Assembly: GCF_012276755.1 (NCBI RefSeq) | Contig: NZ_JAAXKX010000028.1 | Location: 1-35,684, forward strand | Source: Marichromatium bheemlicum | GTDB lineage: Bacteria > Pseudomonadota > Gammaproteobacteria > Chromatiales > Chromatiaceae | DNA: 35,684 nucleotides | Reading direction: 5' to 3' | In this document: piece by piece, positions 6,660 to 13,919 of the stretch | Numbering within the stretch: position 1 is the first letter of the stretch | How the letters are laid out: every line of letters begins with the position of its first letter | Made by a program: the position numbers and the translations under genes | The notes under the pieces: generated by a model | Databases searched by the model: none | What the model saw: only the letters and a program-made list of their open reading frames with translations | Told to the model about the DNA's origin: nothing

Positions 6660-6678
6660 CGCGATCCTCTCGATCGCG
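6660..6678 (+). other. hairpin between pucA and second pucB (unit 2)
   Basis: Same 7-bp stem and CTCTC loop as at 5250-5268, fully conserved although sequence just downstream diverges. Confidence 0.55.
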
Positions 6679-6748
6679 TCCATTTGGTTTGTCGCACGAC
6701 ATCCGTCGCGACAATGTTTATAACCCCTTTCAAATAGAGGGTATTCCA

Positions 6749-6874
6749 ATGTCTGGATTGACTGAGCAGCAGGCAAAAGAGTTCCACGAGCAGTTCAAGG
6801 TGACCTACACCGCATTCGTCGGTCTGGCGGCACTTGCGCACCTGTTCGTCATCGCTGCGAACCCCTGGTGGTAA
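6749..6874 (+). CDS. pucB: LH2 antenna beta polypeptide (unit 2, second)
   Basis: 41-aa beta chain starting MSGLTEQQAKEF. Its pigment-binding part (LAALAHLFVIAANPWW) equals that of the 47-aa beta chains, unlike the variant in the same place of unit 1. It is preceded by an AGAGGG sequence. Confidence 0.94.
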   Translation: MSGLTEQQAKEFHEQFKVTYTAFVGLAALAHLFVIAANPWW

Positions 6875-6927
6875 TTGAACCACCCCGGTTCAACGCACTT
6901 TAACCTGAGTCCAACGAGGTCAAAACA

Positions 6928-7083
6928 ATGAGCGACATCGCAAAGCCGAAGAATCCGGAAGACGATTGGAAGATCTGGATGGTCGTCAATCCTGCCACCT
7001 GGCTGATGCCGATCCTGTTCTCCGTGCTGGTCGTCGCACTGGCCGTGCACGCGGTCGTGTTCTCGATCGGCCTGGGCTGGTAA
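6928..7083 (+). CDS. pucA: LH2 antenna alpha polypeptide (unit 2, second)
   Basis: 51-aa alpha chain with His in ALAVHAVVF and the short SIGLGW end; Ser in LFSVLV replaces Ala of the unit 1 copy. Last structural antenna gene before the hairpins and pucC. Confidence 0.94.
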   Translation: MSDIAKPKNPEDDWKIWMVVNPATWLMPILFSVLVVALAVHAVVFSIGLGW

Positions 7084-7560
7084 GTACCAGTTCCCGGTGG
7101 TGACCGCCTCGTGCGGTTGCCATAGCGCCCGGACATACTTGCATGTCCGGGCGTGCTTGTGATTGCAGGGTTCGCCCTGTCACAGTGATGCCGTCCTCCA
7201 CCCTGGCGTGAATCCTCTCCCTCCGCTCGCCACCGGTGTCCTCCCGCTGATCCAGTCTCGTCTCCATCGCGCCTCGTCGAGAGGGTGTGATCGGGGCTTA
7301 TGTCCTGCCGTTAACCGTGCCGATGTGTCGCCATCGATCTGGTGTGATCGGGCGCGGTGGCTGTCGTCGTCTCCGCGCCGTGGCTTCCTTCGTGCGGGTC
7401 AGGAGCGTACCATCCCCTGCACCGCGTCGACCCCAGCGTCGCGATGCCACGTCTCGCGTCCGGGTCCCGTCATTGCGCGGTGGCCAGGGAGGGCCGAGGC
7501 TGCCTCTGCGCCGCGCCGCGTGTTTCTCTGTATCAACCCCTATTTGGAGCTGATTCTGGC
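7084..7560. other. region between puc unit 2 and pucC
   Basis: About 480 bases with no supported gene. Two hairpins sit just after the last pucA (7126-7153 and about 7167-7179). The rest is C/T/G-rich leader-like sequence with no clear sigma70 promoter. pucC may be read through from puc or have an unrecognised promoter here. Confidence 0.5.
7126..7153 (+). terminator. strong hairpin after puc unit 2
   Basis: Perfect 11-bp stem CGCCCGGACAT/ATGTCCGGGCG with loop ACTTGC, 43 nt after the pucA stop. It is followed by CAGGG-TTCG-CCCTG (7168-7181 region), flanked by TGTGA/TCACA, again with a UUCG loop. No T-run; probably a partial terminator or RNA stabiliser that gives much more pucBA than pucC message. 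Confidence 0.55.
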
Positions 7561-8991
7561 ATGAGTCGCCCTGATGATCCCTTGGCAGCCGCATTCCGCG
7601 AGTTGCTGCCCAAGATCCTGCCCTTCGCCGACGTGGCGACGGCGGATCTTCCGCTGCGCCGTCTGCTGCGCCTGTCGTTGTTCCAGGTGTCGGTGGGGAT
7701 GGCGATGGTCTTGCTCACCGGTACCCTCAATCGGGTGATGGTCGTCGAACTCGGCGTCTCGACCTGGTTGGTGGCGACCATGGTGGCCCTCCCGCTGGTG
7801 TTCGCACCGTTGCGCGCGCTGATCGGATACCGCTCGGACTATCATCACTCCGCCTTCGGGCTACGCCGTATCCCCTATATGTGGATGGGGACCATGCTGC
7901 AGTTCGGTGGTTTTGCGATCATGCCGTTCGCACTGCTGCTGCTCGCCGACACCGAGAACAGTCTCAATATCATGGGGCAGATCGGTGGTGCCCTGGCCTT
8001 CCTACTGGTGGGAGCGGGCCTGCATACGGTGCAGACCGCCGGGCTCGCGCTGGCCACCGACCTCGCGCCCGAGGACAAGCGCCCGCGCGTGGTGGCGCTA
8101 CTCTATGTGACCCTGCTGCTGGGGATGGGCGGTAGCGCGCTGCTGTTCGGTCAGTTGCTGACCAACTTCTCGCAGCAGTTGCTGATCCAGCTGATCCAGG
8201 GGGCGGCGGTTGCAACCCTGTTGCTCAACGTGATCGCGCTGTGGAAGCAGGAGGCGGTCGATCCGGAGCGTGCTGCGGCCAAGGTCGAGCGCCCGCCCTT
8301 CGCCGAATCGTGGAAGCGCTTCATCGCCGGTGGTCGTGCCAGTCGTCTGCTGGTGGCCGTCGGTCTCGGTACCGCCGCCTTCACCATGCAGGACATCCTG
8401 CTCGAGCCCTATGGCGGTAAGGTGCTGGACCTGAGTGTGTCGCAGACCACCATGCTGACCGCGATCCTCTCTGCTGGGACCCTGCTGGCCTTCGGGCTGG
8501 CGGCGCGGCTGCTCGGCCGAGGTACCGTGCCCTATCGGATTGCCACCATCGGGGCCTTGTTTGGGGTATTTGCCTTTGCCGCGGTGATCGCCTCCTCGGC
8601 GCTCGATCTGCCCTGGCTCTATCGGACCGGCGCCGGGATGATCGGCTTCGGCTCGGGGCTGTTCCTGATCGGGACCCTGGTGGCGGCGATGGCGATGTCC
8701 GAGGGCGGGCACAGTGGTCTGGCACTGGGGGCCTGGGGCGCGGTGCAGGCCACGGCGACGGGGATCGCCGTGGCGCTCGGTGGCACCCTGCAGGACATCT
8801 TCGCCTCGATGGCCGCGCACGGTCTGTTCGGTGCCGAGCTGATGGGGCCGGCGGTGGGCTACGACATGGTCTATGCGTTGGAGATCGTCCTCCTGGTGGT
8901 GACCCTGATCGTGCTGGTGCCACTGCTGCTCAAGCCCGCTGACGCCAAGCGGGCCGCCGATGGCAAGATCGGTTTCGAGCACATGCCCTGA
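7561..8991 (+). CDS. pucC: PucC-type BCD-family MFS protein (LH2 assembly)
   Basis: 476-aa polytopic inner-membrane protein of the bacteriochlorophyll-delivery (BCD) branch of the major facilitator superfamily. About 12 hydrophobic segments are visible. The family signature around RALIGYRSDYHHSAFGLRR is present after the second helix, followed by PYMWMGTMLQFGGF. PucC/LhaA proteins are needed to assemble LH2 or LH1 complexes, probably by delivering bacteriochlorophyll. The ATG at 7561 is chosen from the family N-terminus and a TTTGGAG site 11-12 nt upstream. Its place after pucBA is classical. Confidence 0.92.
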   Translation: MSRPDDPLAAAFRELLPKILPFADVATADLPLRRLLRLSLFQVSVGMAMVLLTGTLNRVMVVELGVSTWLVATMVALPLVFAPLRALIGYRSDYHHSAFGLRRIPYMWMGTMLQFGGFAIMPFALLLLADTENSLNIMGQIGGALAFLLVGAGLHTVQTAGLALATDLAPEDKRPRVVALLYVTLLLGMGGSALLFGQLLTNFSQQLLIQLIQGAAVATLLLNVIALWKQEAVDPERAAAKVERPPFAESWKRFIAGGRASRLLVAVGLGTAAFTMQDILLEPYGGKVLDLSVSQTTMLTAILSAGTLLAFGLAARLLGRGTVPYRIATIGALFGVFAFAAVIASSALDLPWLYRTGAGMIGFGSGLFLIGTLVAAMAMSEGGHSGLALGAWGAVQATATGIAVALGGTLQDIFASMAAHGLFGAELMGPAVGYDMVYALEIVLLVVTLIVLVPLLLKPADAKRAADGKIGFEHMP

Positions 8992-9001
8992 CCGGGTGCG
9001 G

Positions 9002-9034
9002 GGTGGACGGTCGCTGCCCTCGCGGTCGTCCGCC
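9002..9034 (+). terminator. hairpin after pucC
   Basis: GGTGGACG/CGTCCGCC stem (8 bp, one G-T pair) just after the pucC stop; a second inverted repeat AAGGGTG/CACCCTT follows at 9061-9092. Neither has a T-run. Weak candidates. Confidence 0.3.
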
Positions 9035-9114
9035 TCGACGCCTCGCATCGCGTTTTCTGAAAGGGTGACGCCGCACGGTTGCGCCCACCCTTGTCCGAGA
9101 ACCGGAGATCACAC

Positions 9115-9903
9115 ATGAATGGATGCATGTTCAAGACCCCGGCACGTCTGCTCGGCGCCTCGCTGTTGCTCTGTCCCTGGCTGGTGGCCGAGGCCCATTT
9201 CCAGACCCTGATCCCCTCGCACGAGATCCTCGATGCCGCGACCGGCCCCGAACTCTCGCTCGAACTCGAGTTCACCCACCCGATGGCCGGCGGGCCGCGG
9301 ATGGACATGGCGCCACCGGTGCGTTTCGAGGTGCTCGGTCCGCAGGGGCGTGAAGATCTCGGCGCTCGGCTCGAGGTGGTCGAGCACCCCGATGGGGTGC
9401 GTGGTTATCGCGCCGACTATCGGGTGAAGGGGCCGGGCGATCATCTCTTCATGGTCGAGCCTGCTCCTTATTGGGAACCGGCCGAGGGGGTGATGATCGT
9501 CCATTACACCAAGGTGGTGGTCGATGCCTTCGACGCCCAAGACGGCTGGCACCGGCTGCTCGGCTTGCCGGTCGAGATCGAGCCCTTGACCCGCCCCTAC
9601 GGGCTCTGGGCCGGTAACCTGTTCCAGGGCGTGGTGCGTCGCGACGGCGAGCCGGTGCCCTTCGCCGAGGTCGAGGTGGAGTGGCGCAGCGACGGTAGCC
9701 GCCAGGCCCCGGCGCCGGCCTTCCTCACTCAGGTGGTGCGGGCCGATGGCGACGGGGTGTTTAGCTATGTCATGCCCTTCCCCGGGTGGTGGGGCTTTGC
9801 CGCGCTGCTCCCTGGCGAGCAGTCGATGACCAATCCCGAGGGGGAGGCGGTGGCGGTCGAACTCGGCGCCCTGATCTGGGTGAGGGCGCGTGCGCCCGAG
9901 TGA
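9115..9903 (+). CDS. exported DUF4198/NikK-like metal-uptake accessory
   Basis: 262-aa secreted protein with a signal peptide (hydrophobic [16 protein letters not shown], predicted cleavage AEA/H at about residue 27), so the mature protein would start His-Phe. The body ([39 protein letters not shown]-like Ig strand) fits the DUF4198 family, whose members include NikK, a periplasmic accessory of nickel/cobalt ECF transporters. Start chosen by GGAG 7 nt upstream. It overlaps the next exported gene by 14 nt. No nikMNQO/cbiMNQO transporter gene is in the window, so substrate is inferred only from family. Confidence 0.7.
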   Translation: MNGCMFKTPARLLGASLLLCPWLVAEAHFQTLIPSHEILDAATGPELSLELEFTHPMAGGPRMDMAPPVRFEVLGPQGREDLGARLEVVEHPDGVRGYRADYRVKGPGDHLFMVEPAPYWEPAEGVMIVHYTKVVVDAFDAQDGWHRLLGLPVEIEPLTRPYGLWAGNLFQGVVRRDGEPVPFAEVEVEWRSDGSRQAPAPAFLTQVVRADGDGVFSYVMPFPGWWGFAALLPGEQSMTNPEGEAVAVELGALIWVRARAPE

Positions 9904-10429
9904 GCGCGCGCTGCTGCTGGCACTGTTGATGCTGTGCTGGCAGCCGGCCTGGGCGCATCGGCTCAACCTGTTCGCCGGCGTCGAGGGGATGCGGATCAGT
10001 GGTGTGGTCTACTTCTCCGGCGGGACCCCCGCCGTCGGCGTGCCGATCGAGCTGTCGGGGGACGAGGTGGCGCTGTCGCTGGTGAGTGATGCCGAGGGGC
10101 GCTTCGCTCAGACGGTGACCCGTGCGGCCGACTATCGACTGGTGGCCCAGACCGCCGACGGCCATCGCGCCGAGTGGCGCATCGGCGCCGCCGAGTTCGT
10201 GTCTGCCCAACCCCCTCAGACCGCGCCCCAGACACCCGTATCGACGCCAGTGGTCGACCCGGCGCTGCTCGCCGCGATCGAGCAGGCGGTGGCGCGTCAG
10301 CTGCTTCCGCTGCGCGAGGAGCTGGCCGCCGAGCAGGCGCGCGTGCGGCTGCGCGATCTGCTCGGCGGGCTCGGTTATATCCTCGGGCTCACCGGGCTGG
10401 CGTTGTGGTGGCGCGTGCGGCGCGGCTGA
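9890..10429 (+). CDS. exported NikL-like protein with C-terminal TM anchor
   Basis: 179 aa from a GTG that overlaps the previous gene by 14 nt, indicating coupling. Signal peptide ([15 protein letters not shown], cleavage before H23), a carboxypeptidase-regulatory-like beta-sandwich ([20 protein letters not shown] type, about 35-105), a Pro/Thr linker, a short coiled-coil-like segment (about 125-155), and a final membrane helix ([16 protein letters not shown]) followed by Arg. This order matches NikL-type accessories of nickel/cobalt ECF systems. As in its neighbour, the predicted mature N-terminus is His. No transporter components are adjacent. Confidence 0.65.
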   Translation: MRPSERALLLALLMLCWQPAWAHRLNLFAGVEGMRISGVVYFSGGTPAVGVPIELSGDEVALSLVSDAEGRFAQTVTRAADYRLVAQTADGHRAEWRIGAAEFVSAQPPQTAPQTPVSTPVVDPALLAAIEQAVARQLLPLREELAAEQARVRLRDLLGGLGYILGLTGLALWWRVRRG

Positions 10430-10451
10430 CGCCGACCCGGTGCGCCGGGGT

Positions 10452-10790
10452 TCAATAGCCGCCCTTGCGCCTGACCTCGGGCAGCCCGGCGATGCGGGTG
10501 CCCTGCTTGGTCGGGGCGAGCGGGAAGAGCTGATAGAGGTCCTTGCTCGTCGGCTTGCTGCCCCAGCGTTGTGCCATCGCCTTCAGCACCGCGCGCTCCA
10601 TCGGCTGGTTCTGGCCGTTGTCGAAGTATTCTTCGCGCAGATAGCGGATCACGTCCCAATGGCGTTCGCTCAGCTCGACCGACTCCTCGGCGGCGAGCGC
10701 CTCGGCGACGGCCTCGTTCCAGTCGGCCGCGTTCTCCAGATAGCCATTGGCGGTGGTGGCGATGGTCTTCCCGTTGACCTCGATGGCCAT
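10452..10790 (-). CDS. cysteine-free DsrC-family protein (RspA/TusE-like)
   Basis: 112-aa DsrC/TusE-fold protein: MAIEVNGKTIATTANGYL, ERHWDVIRYLREEYF and SKDLYQLFPLAPTKQG align with DsrC of the same window. It has no cysteine at all. The two C-terminal arm cysteines of DsrC (100 and 111 in the copy at 17603) are Thr and Gly here, and the arm ends RRKGGY. Such Cys-less homologues have been called RspA, proposed to be regulatory. It cannot carry sulfur by the DsrC mechanism. A GGAGGAGT site precedes the ATG. It lies 87 nt after the Cas6-like gene on the same strand. Confidence 0.85.
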   Translation of the reverse strand: MAIEVNGKTIATTANGYLENAADWNEAVAEALAAEESVELSERHWDVIRYLREEYFDNGQNQPMERAVLKAMAQRWGSKPTSKDLYQLFPLAPTKQGTRIAGLPEVRRKGGY

Positions 10791-10877
10791 TGCGGACTCC
10801 TCCCTACTGCTGGCTCGATGATGGCCGGCACCGGATGTGCCGGTTCAGGTCTCTGGTGTCTCTGCGCGGTCGTCTGT

Positions 10878-11561
10878 TCAACCCGGACGGACCGGGTCGA
10901 TGCCCTTGTGGGCGATGAACAGCCCGCAGCCGAGGTGTCGGTGCGGTCCGAGCCCGTGTTGCTGGAGCCGGATCGATTCGTCCGCCGGCAGGTTCGCCAG
11001 CAATAGGCTGCGGGTGTGGAGCGGTCCTTGCGCGGTGGCGAGCCCGAGGGCGCGGCCGCACAGTGCCTTGCGCATCCGGACCTCGACCCGAGCCAGGGTC
11101 GCAGCCGCGCGGTCGAGGAAGGTGTTCTCGTCCTCGTCGGCGTCGCAGACGATGTGACGGGCGAACTGGGTGGGGCTGGGGTCGAGCGCGCGGGAATGCC
11201 CCTGGCCGATGTTCAGCGCCTGGCCGGCGACCTCGAGGTGGGTGCCGGGGAGGGTCGTCAGCAGCGCCTCGGCGAGCGGTCGGGGTACGCGCAGTCGCAG
11301 CTTGGTGCGACGTGGGAGTTGCAGCCAGGAGTCGGTGCCGTGCGGCGGGCGTTGCCAGCCGTTCTGCGAGCCGGCGCCGTGGATGGCATGGATGCCGAGT
11401 CCGGCCGCCTCGGCGAGCCAGGGTTGGGCGGCGATCAGCGCGCGGTGCAGGGCGTCGGCATGATCGACCGGGAGTGCTCGGCAGTCGATCGCGAAGACCA
11501 GTTCGACAACGTCTGCCGGGACCCTGAAGTCGTCTTCCTGCTCGGGTTCTTGCCAGTACAT
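10878..11561 (-). CDS. Cas6/Cmx6-like RAMP protein without CRISPR (orphan)
   Basis: 227-aa protein resembling the Cmx6 (type I-MYXAN Cas6) family: N-terminal VELVFAIDCRALPVDHADALHRAL, the segment GIHAIHGAG, LRLRVPRPLAEALL, and the C-terminal glycine-rich motif LQQHGLGPHRHLGCGLFIAHKGI that is typical of Cas6-type RAMP folds. Cas6 enzymes cut pre-crRNA. No CRISPR array and no other cas gene lies in the window, so the function is probably different. The start is 3 nt after the upstream gene's stop, and a DsrC paralogue follows. Family assignment is by motif recognition; catalytic residues are not certain (several His are present). Confidence 0.72.
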   Translation of the reverse strand: MYWQEPEQEDDFRVPADVVELVFAIDCRALPVDHADALHRALIAAQPWLAEAAGLGIHAIHGAGSQNGWQRPPHGTDSWLQLPRRTKLRLRVPRPLAEALLTTLPGTHLEVAGQALNIGQGHSRALDPSPTQFARHIVCDADEDENTFLDRAAATLARVEVRMRKALCGRALGLATAQGPLHTRSLLLANLPADESIRLQQHGLGPHRHLGCGLFIAHKGIDPVRPG

Positions 11562-11564
11562 GGG

Positions 11565-12287
11565 TCACTGTCCGAAGGGCAGGCGGTCCTGCAGCGCCTG
11601 GCGGTCGAACCACCAGCCGTCCTGCACCAAGACGTCGACGACGTTGCGCAGTCGTACCAAGAATTTCTCCGGCTCCTTGAGTTCGAGTCGCTCCATCCAT
11701 TGGTCGAGCTGCTGGGCGTCATCAACGCCACTGTGGCGGCGCGCCACGGTGCTGAGCATCTGGGTGGCGAAGAACATCAGGTCCTCGCGCTGGCGTCCGG
11801 CGGCCCGCACGTCGGCCAGGAACAGCGCCGTGGTTGCAGCGACCGCCGCGCCGTCGGCCTCGTCCGGGGTCTCCTCGACGACATGGGTGAGCAGCTCGGT
11901 GGTGAGTTCGGGGTCGATCGGGCAGGTGACCGCCAGCCAGATGCCCTGGCCCAGTGCGCTGAGCGACTCGGGTCGGTTGCACTGGAAAAGGACGTCACAG
12001 GCATCGGCGGCGAGTTCGAATTGGTCGTGCTCGATGAAGGTATCGAAGACCGTGCGGCCGAGCCCCCAGGCCTCGTCGGTGCGACCGAGGCCGACCAGGG
12101 CGCGGGCCATCTGCAGCTGGGCCTCGGCGAGGACGTCGTCCGGTGCGCTGCTGCGTTCGAGTTCGGTGAGCCGCTCGGTCAGCGCCTGCAGGTGTGCCTG
12201 CAGTGCCGTCTGTTCGGCGCTGTGGCCGATCACCGAGTCGGCGGCGGTGTCGAGCAGATGGGCGGCGAAGAGGTCGAGATGCTTCAT
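11565..12287 (-). CDS. unrecognised all-helical protein in Cas6-like operon
   Basis: 240-aa soluble protein, predicted almost wholly alpha-helical, with repeated helix pairs of TPR-like character (EAQLQMARALVGLGRTDEAWGLGRTVFD; FELAADACDVLF; AVAATTALFLADVRAAG). No signal peptide or membrane segment. It ends DGWWFDRQALQDRLPFGQ. I recognise no named family. It starts 17 nt after the 63-aa gene and ends 3 nt before the Cas6-like gene, so the three are almost surely co-translated. A scaffold or RNA/protein-binding partner role is conceivable but inferred. Confidence 0.72.
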   Translation of the reverse strand: MKHLDLFAAHLLDTAADSVIGHSAEQTALQAHLQALTERLTELERSSAPDDVLAEAQLQMARALVGLGRTDEAWGLGRTVFDTFIEHDQFELAADACDVLFQCNRPESLSALGQGIWLAVTCPIDPELTTELLTHVVEETPDEADGAAVAATTALFLADVRAAGRQREDLMFFATQMLSTVARRHSGVDDAQQLDQWMERLELKEPEKFLVRLRNVVDVLVQDGWWFDRQALQDRLPFGQ

Positions 12288-12304
12288 GAAGGCTTGGCCT
12301 GCGG

Positions 12305-12496
12305 CTAACGGACGAGCCCGCTGAAGGCGGCCTCGAGACGATCCTCCCAGTCCTCCGGGGTGTCGGGGTAGGGGGGGCGGACGTCGATGCGGAAGAAGCG
12401 CTCCCCGGTGCGGGCGACGGCTTGCACCAGCGGGATGAGTTCGTCGAACGACTCGATGTCCTGGTTGGCGACGAGGATGTCACTGAGCTTGAGCAT
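12305..12496 (-). CDS. small unknown protein, first gene of Cas6-like operon
   Basis: 63-aa acidic protein starting MLKLSDILVANQDIESFDEL and ending DRLEAAFSGLVR, with the central segment GERFFRIDVRPPYPD. No family recognised; no signal or membrane segment. A GGAAGGG sequence lies about 10 nt before the ATG; longer in-frame versions run into sequence without coding character. The downstream 240-aa gene begins 17 nt after its stop. Confidence 0.65.
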   Translation of the reverse strand: MLKLSDILVANQDIESFDELIPLVQAVARTGERFFRIDVRPPYPDTPEDWEDRLEAAFSGLVR

Positions 12497-12653
12497 GGCG
12501 TGGCGCAACCCTTCCCTTATCTTGATGTCGTGCGGCTTCGCCCGAGGTGTGCACATCCTTGCCGTGCGTCCCTGGCACGCGAAGCGCGCGCTTGGCTCGG
12601 TCTTGCGGTGCCGTGGTCGAGTCTCGTTCGGCGACGAAACCAGGGTCGCGCGA

Positions 12654-13547
12654 TTATAACGTCCACGAATCGGTGGTGACTCGGTCGATGTAACGAATTC
12701 GCAATAATTCGCGTGCCGGCTCCCCGGGGGCAGCGGGTGTGAAGGCGGATCTGTCGTGCAATACATTGGTGGTGATCAGCCCTTGGCCAGCGCTCAACTT
12801 GTGGGTGAATGTGAAGACGGCCTCGCGTGAAAACAACTCGTCGAGGGCGGCCCGAGCGGCCTCGGTCTCCGGGCCCTGACGCCAACGCACATGGCGCCGT
12901 CGCGCCGAATAGCGCATGTGCAGTCGTCCCCCGTGCACCGAGAATACCGGACCACAGTGCTCGGGGCGCAGCACCTGTCCATCGACCACATGCGCGGGGA
13001 TGCCGAAGGCCTCAGGGTGCATCAAGGCGGCGATGTGCTCGGGGTTGGCGTCGCGTAGCCGCAGATAGGCGATCTCGGGGTCGAGCAGGTGGTTCTCGCC
13101 GCCCTCACGTGCCGGATGCAGACAGAACAGCATCCAGGTCTGCACCTGTCGGTCGGGGGCGTTGTAATAGCCGTCTGTGTGCCAGTTCAGTGCCCGCTCG
13201 GTATAAGGAATGTAGTCGCCGCGTCCATCCCCCTGGCCGTCGGTCGGGGTGATCCGGCTCACCGCCCTAGCGTCGGCGAAGTGGTTGGCCTCGGTGCGGC
13301 GCAGCCCGAGGGCGTGTCCGAGGGCGAGCAGCGCGGCGGCGTCGAGTTGCGTGGGGCTGGTCTCGATCAGCACCATCGCATCGCTGGCGAGCCGTGTGGC
13401 GATGGCCTCAAGCTCCGCCTCGGAGGGGGTCGCCAATCGCGCCAGTCGCACCCTCAGGCGAGCCGCGCTCGGCGCCGGGCGGGCGAGTCGGGCCCGACGC
13501 CAGCGCTGGTAGCCCGACTCATCGGTGAGCGAGAAGGGGTTGAACAT
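12654..13547 (-). CDS. TauD/TfdA-family Fe(II)/2-oxoglutarate dioxygenase
   Basis: 297-aa cytoplasmic oxygenase. The iron-binding facial triad is visible: His-X-Asp in NWHTDGYYN and the distal His in NVLHDRSAF; the 2-oxoglutarate-binding Arg is in ELLRIRYIDR. The substrate is not evident; TauD relatives release sulfite from sulfonates, which would fit next to a sulfite-forming pathway, but other hydroxylations are equally possible. Divergent from dsrA across a 372-bp regulatory region. Its start lies just downstream of an AT-rich stretch (13552-13585) with a TAATAT element on the minus strand. Confidence 0.82.
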   Translation of the reverse strand: MFNPFSLTDESGYQRWRRARLARPAPSAARLRVRLARLATPSEAELEAIATRLASDAMVLIETSPTQLDAAALLALGHALGLRRTEANHFADARAVSRITPTDGQGDGRGDYIPYTERALNWHTDGYYNAPDRQVQTWMLFCLHPAREGGENHLLDPEIAYLRLRDANPEHIAALMHPEAFGIPAHVVDGQVLRPEHCGPVFSVHGGRLHMRYSARRRHVRWRQGPETEAARAALDELFSREAVFTFTHKLSAGQGLITTNVLHDRSAFTPAAPGEPARELLRIRYIDRVTTDSWTL

Positions 13548-13658
13548 AAGGCTGTTTTATTAGTAAGTTCTTATATTATTGATTCCGAGTCTTGAAGCCT
13601 AGCAGCCGTGGTGGAGGGATACAGCCGAGGGGATGGGCGCTTCGGGACGAGCGGTCGA

Positions 13659-13682
13659 GACCTATCCCAAAAGGGATAGGTC
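13659..13682. promoter_or_regulatory. perfect inverted repeat upstream of dsrA (candidate operator)
   Basis: Left arm GACCTATCCC, spacer AAAA, right arm GGGATAGGTC, with no mismatches. It lies 112 bp from the dioxygenase ATG and 237 bp from the dsrA ATG. It could be a dimeric-regulator site; there is no T-run on either side, so a terminator is less likely. Confidence 0.5.
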
Positions 13683-13757
13683 GCTGCCTGAGATCCACCC
13701 CGATCGTGGAGTGGGCGATGCGTGGAGAGACCGTTAAAGTGATCCCCAGACGATGGC

Positions 13758-13796
13758 GTTGCCGAGAGCCGAGCGTCCGGCGCCGGTCTCGGCAAC
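13758..13796 (+). other. hairpin in presumed dsrA 5' leader
   Basis: Stem GTTGCCGAGA/TCTCGGCAAC (10 bp) enclosing a GC-rich 19-nt loop that can add further pairs. It ends 123 nt before the dsrA start. Possible leader structure controlling message stability or early termination. Confidence 0.4.
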
Positions 13797-13919
13797 CGGG
13801 CCCATCCTCGCCCAGACGCGACGCGATGCATCGACCCACCGCCGGAAATGGCCGTCGGGCCCTGCTCGATCATGCGCGCACGCCACTTTCCTGGTTCTCA
13901 GCGTAGGAGAGACAGCGCA

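Larger units (their letters stand above)
6252..6680 (+). repeat. tandem duplication, copy 2 (first pucBA pair)
   Basis: Near-identical copy of 4842-5270. The high identity of this pair compared with the flanking sequence suggests recent duplication or continuing gene conversion. Confidence 0.9.
13548..13919. other. divergent regulatory region between dioxygenase gene and dsrA
   Basis: 372 bases without a supported gene. Features: an AT-rich island (13552-13585), a perfect 10-bp inverted repeat (13659-13682), a 10-bp stem (13758-13796) in the presumed dsrA leader, and AGGAGA (13905-13910) before the dsrA ATG. No convincing sigma70 promoter for dsrA was found. Confidence 0.6.

Noticed and set aside
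10452-12496. CRISPR array near the Cas6-like gene
   Set aside because: No regularly spaced direct repeats are visible here or anywhere in the window.
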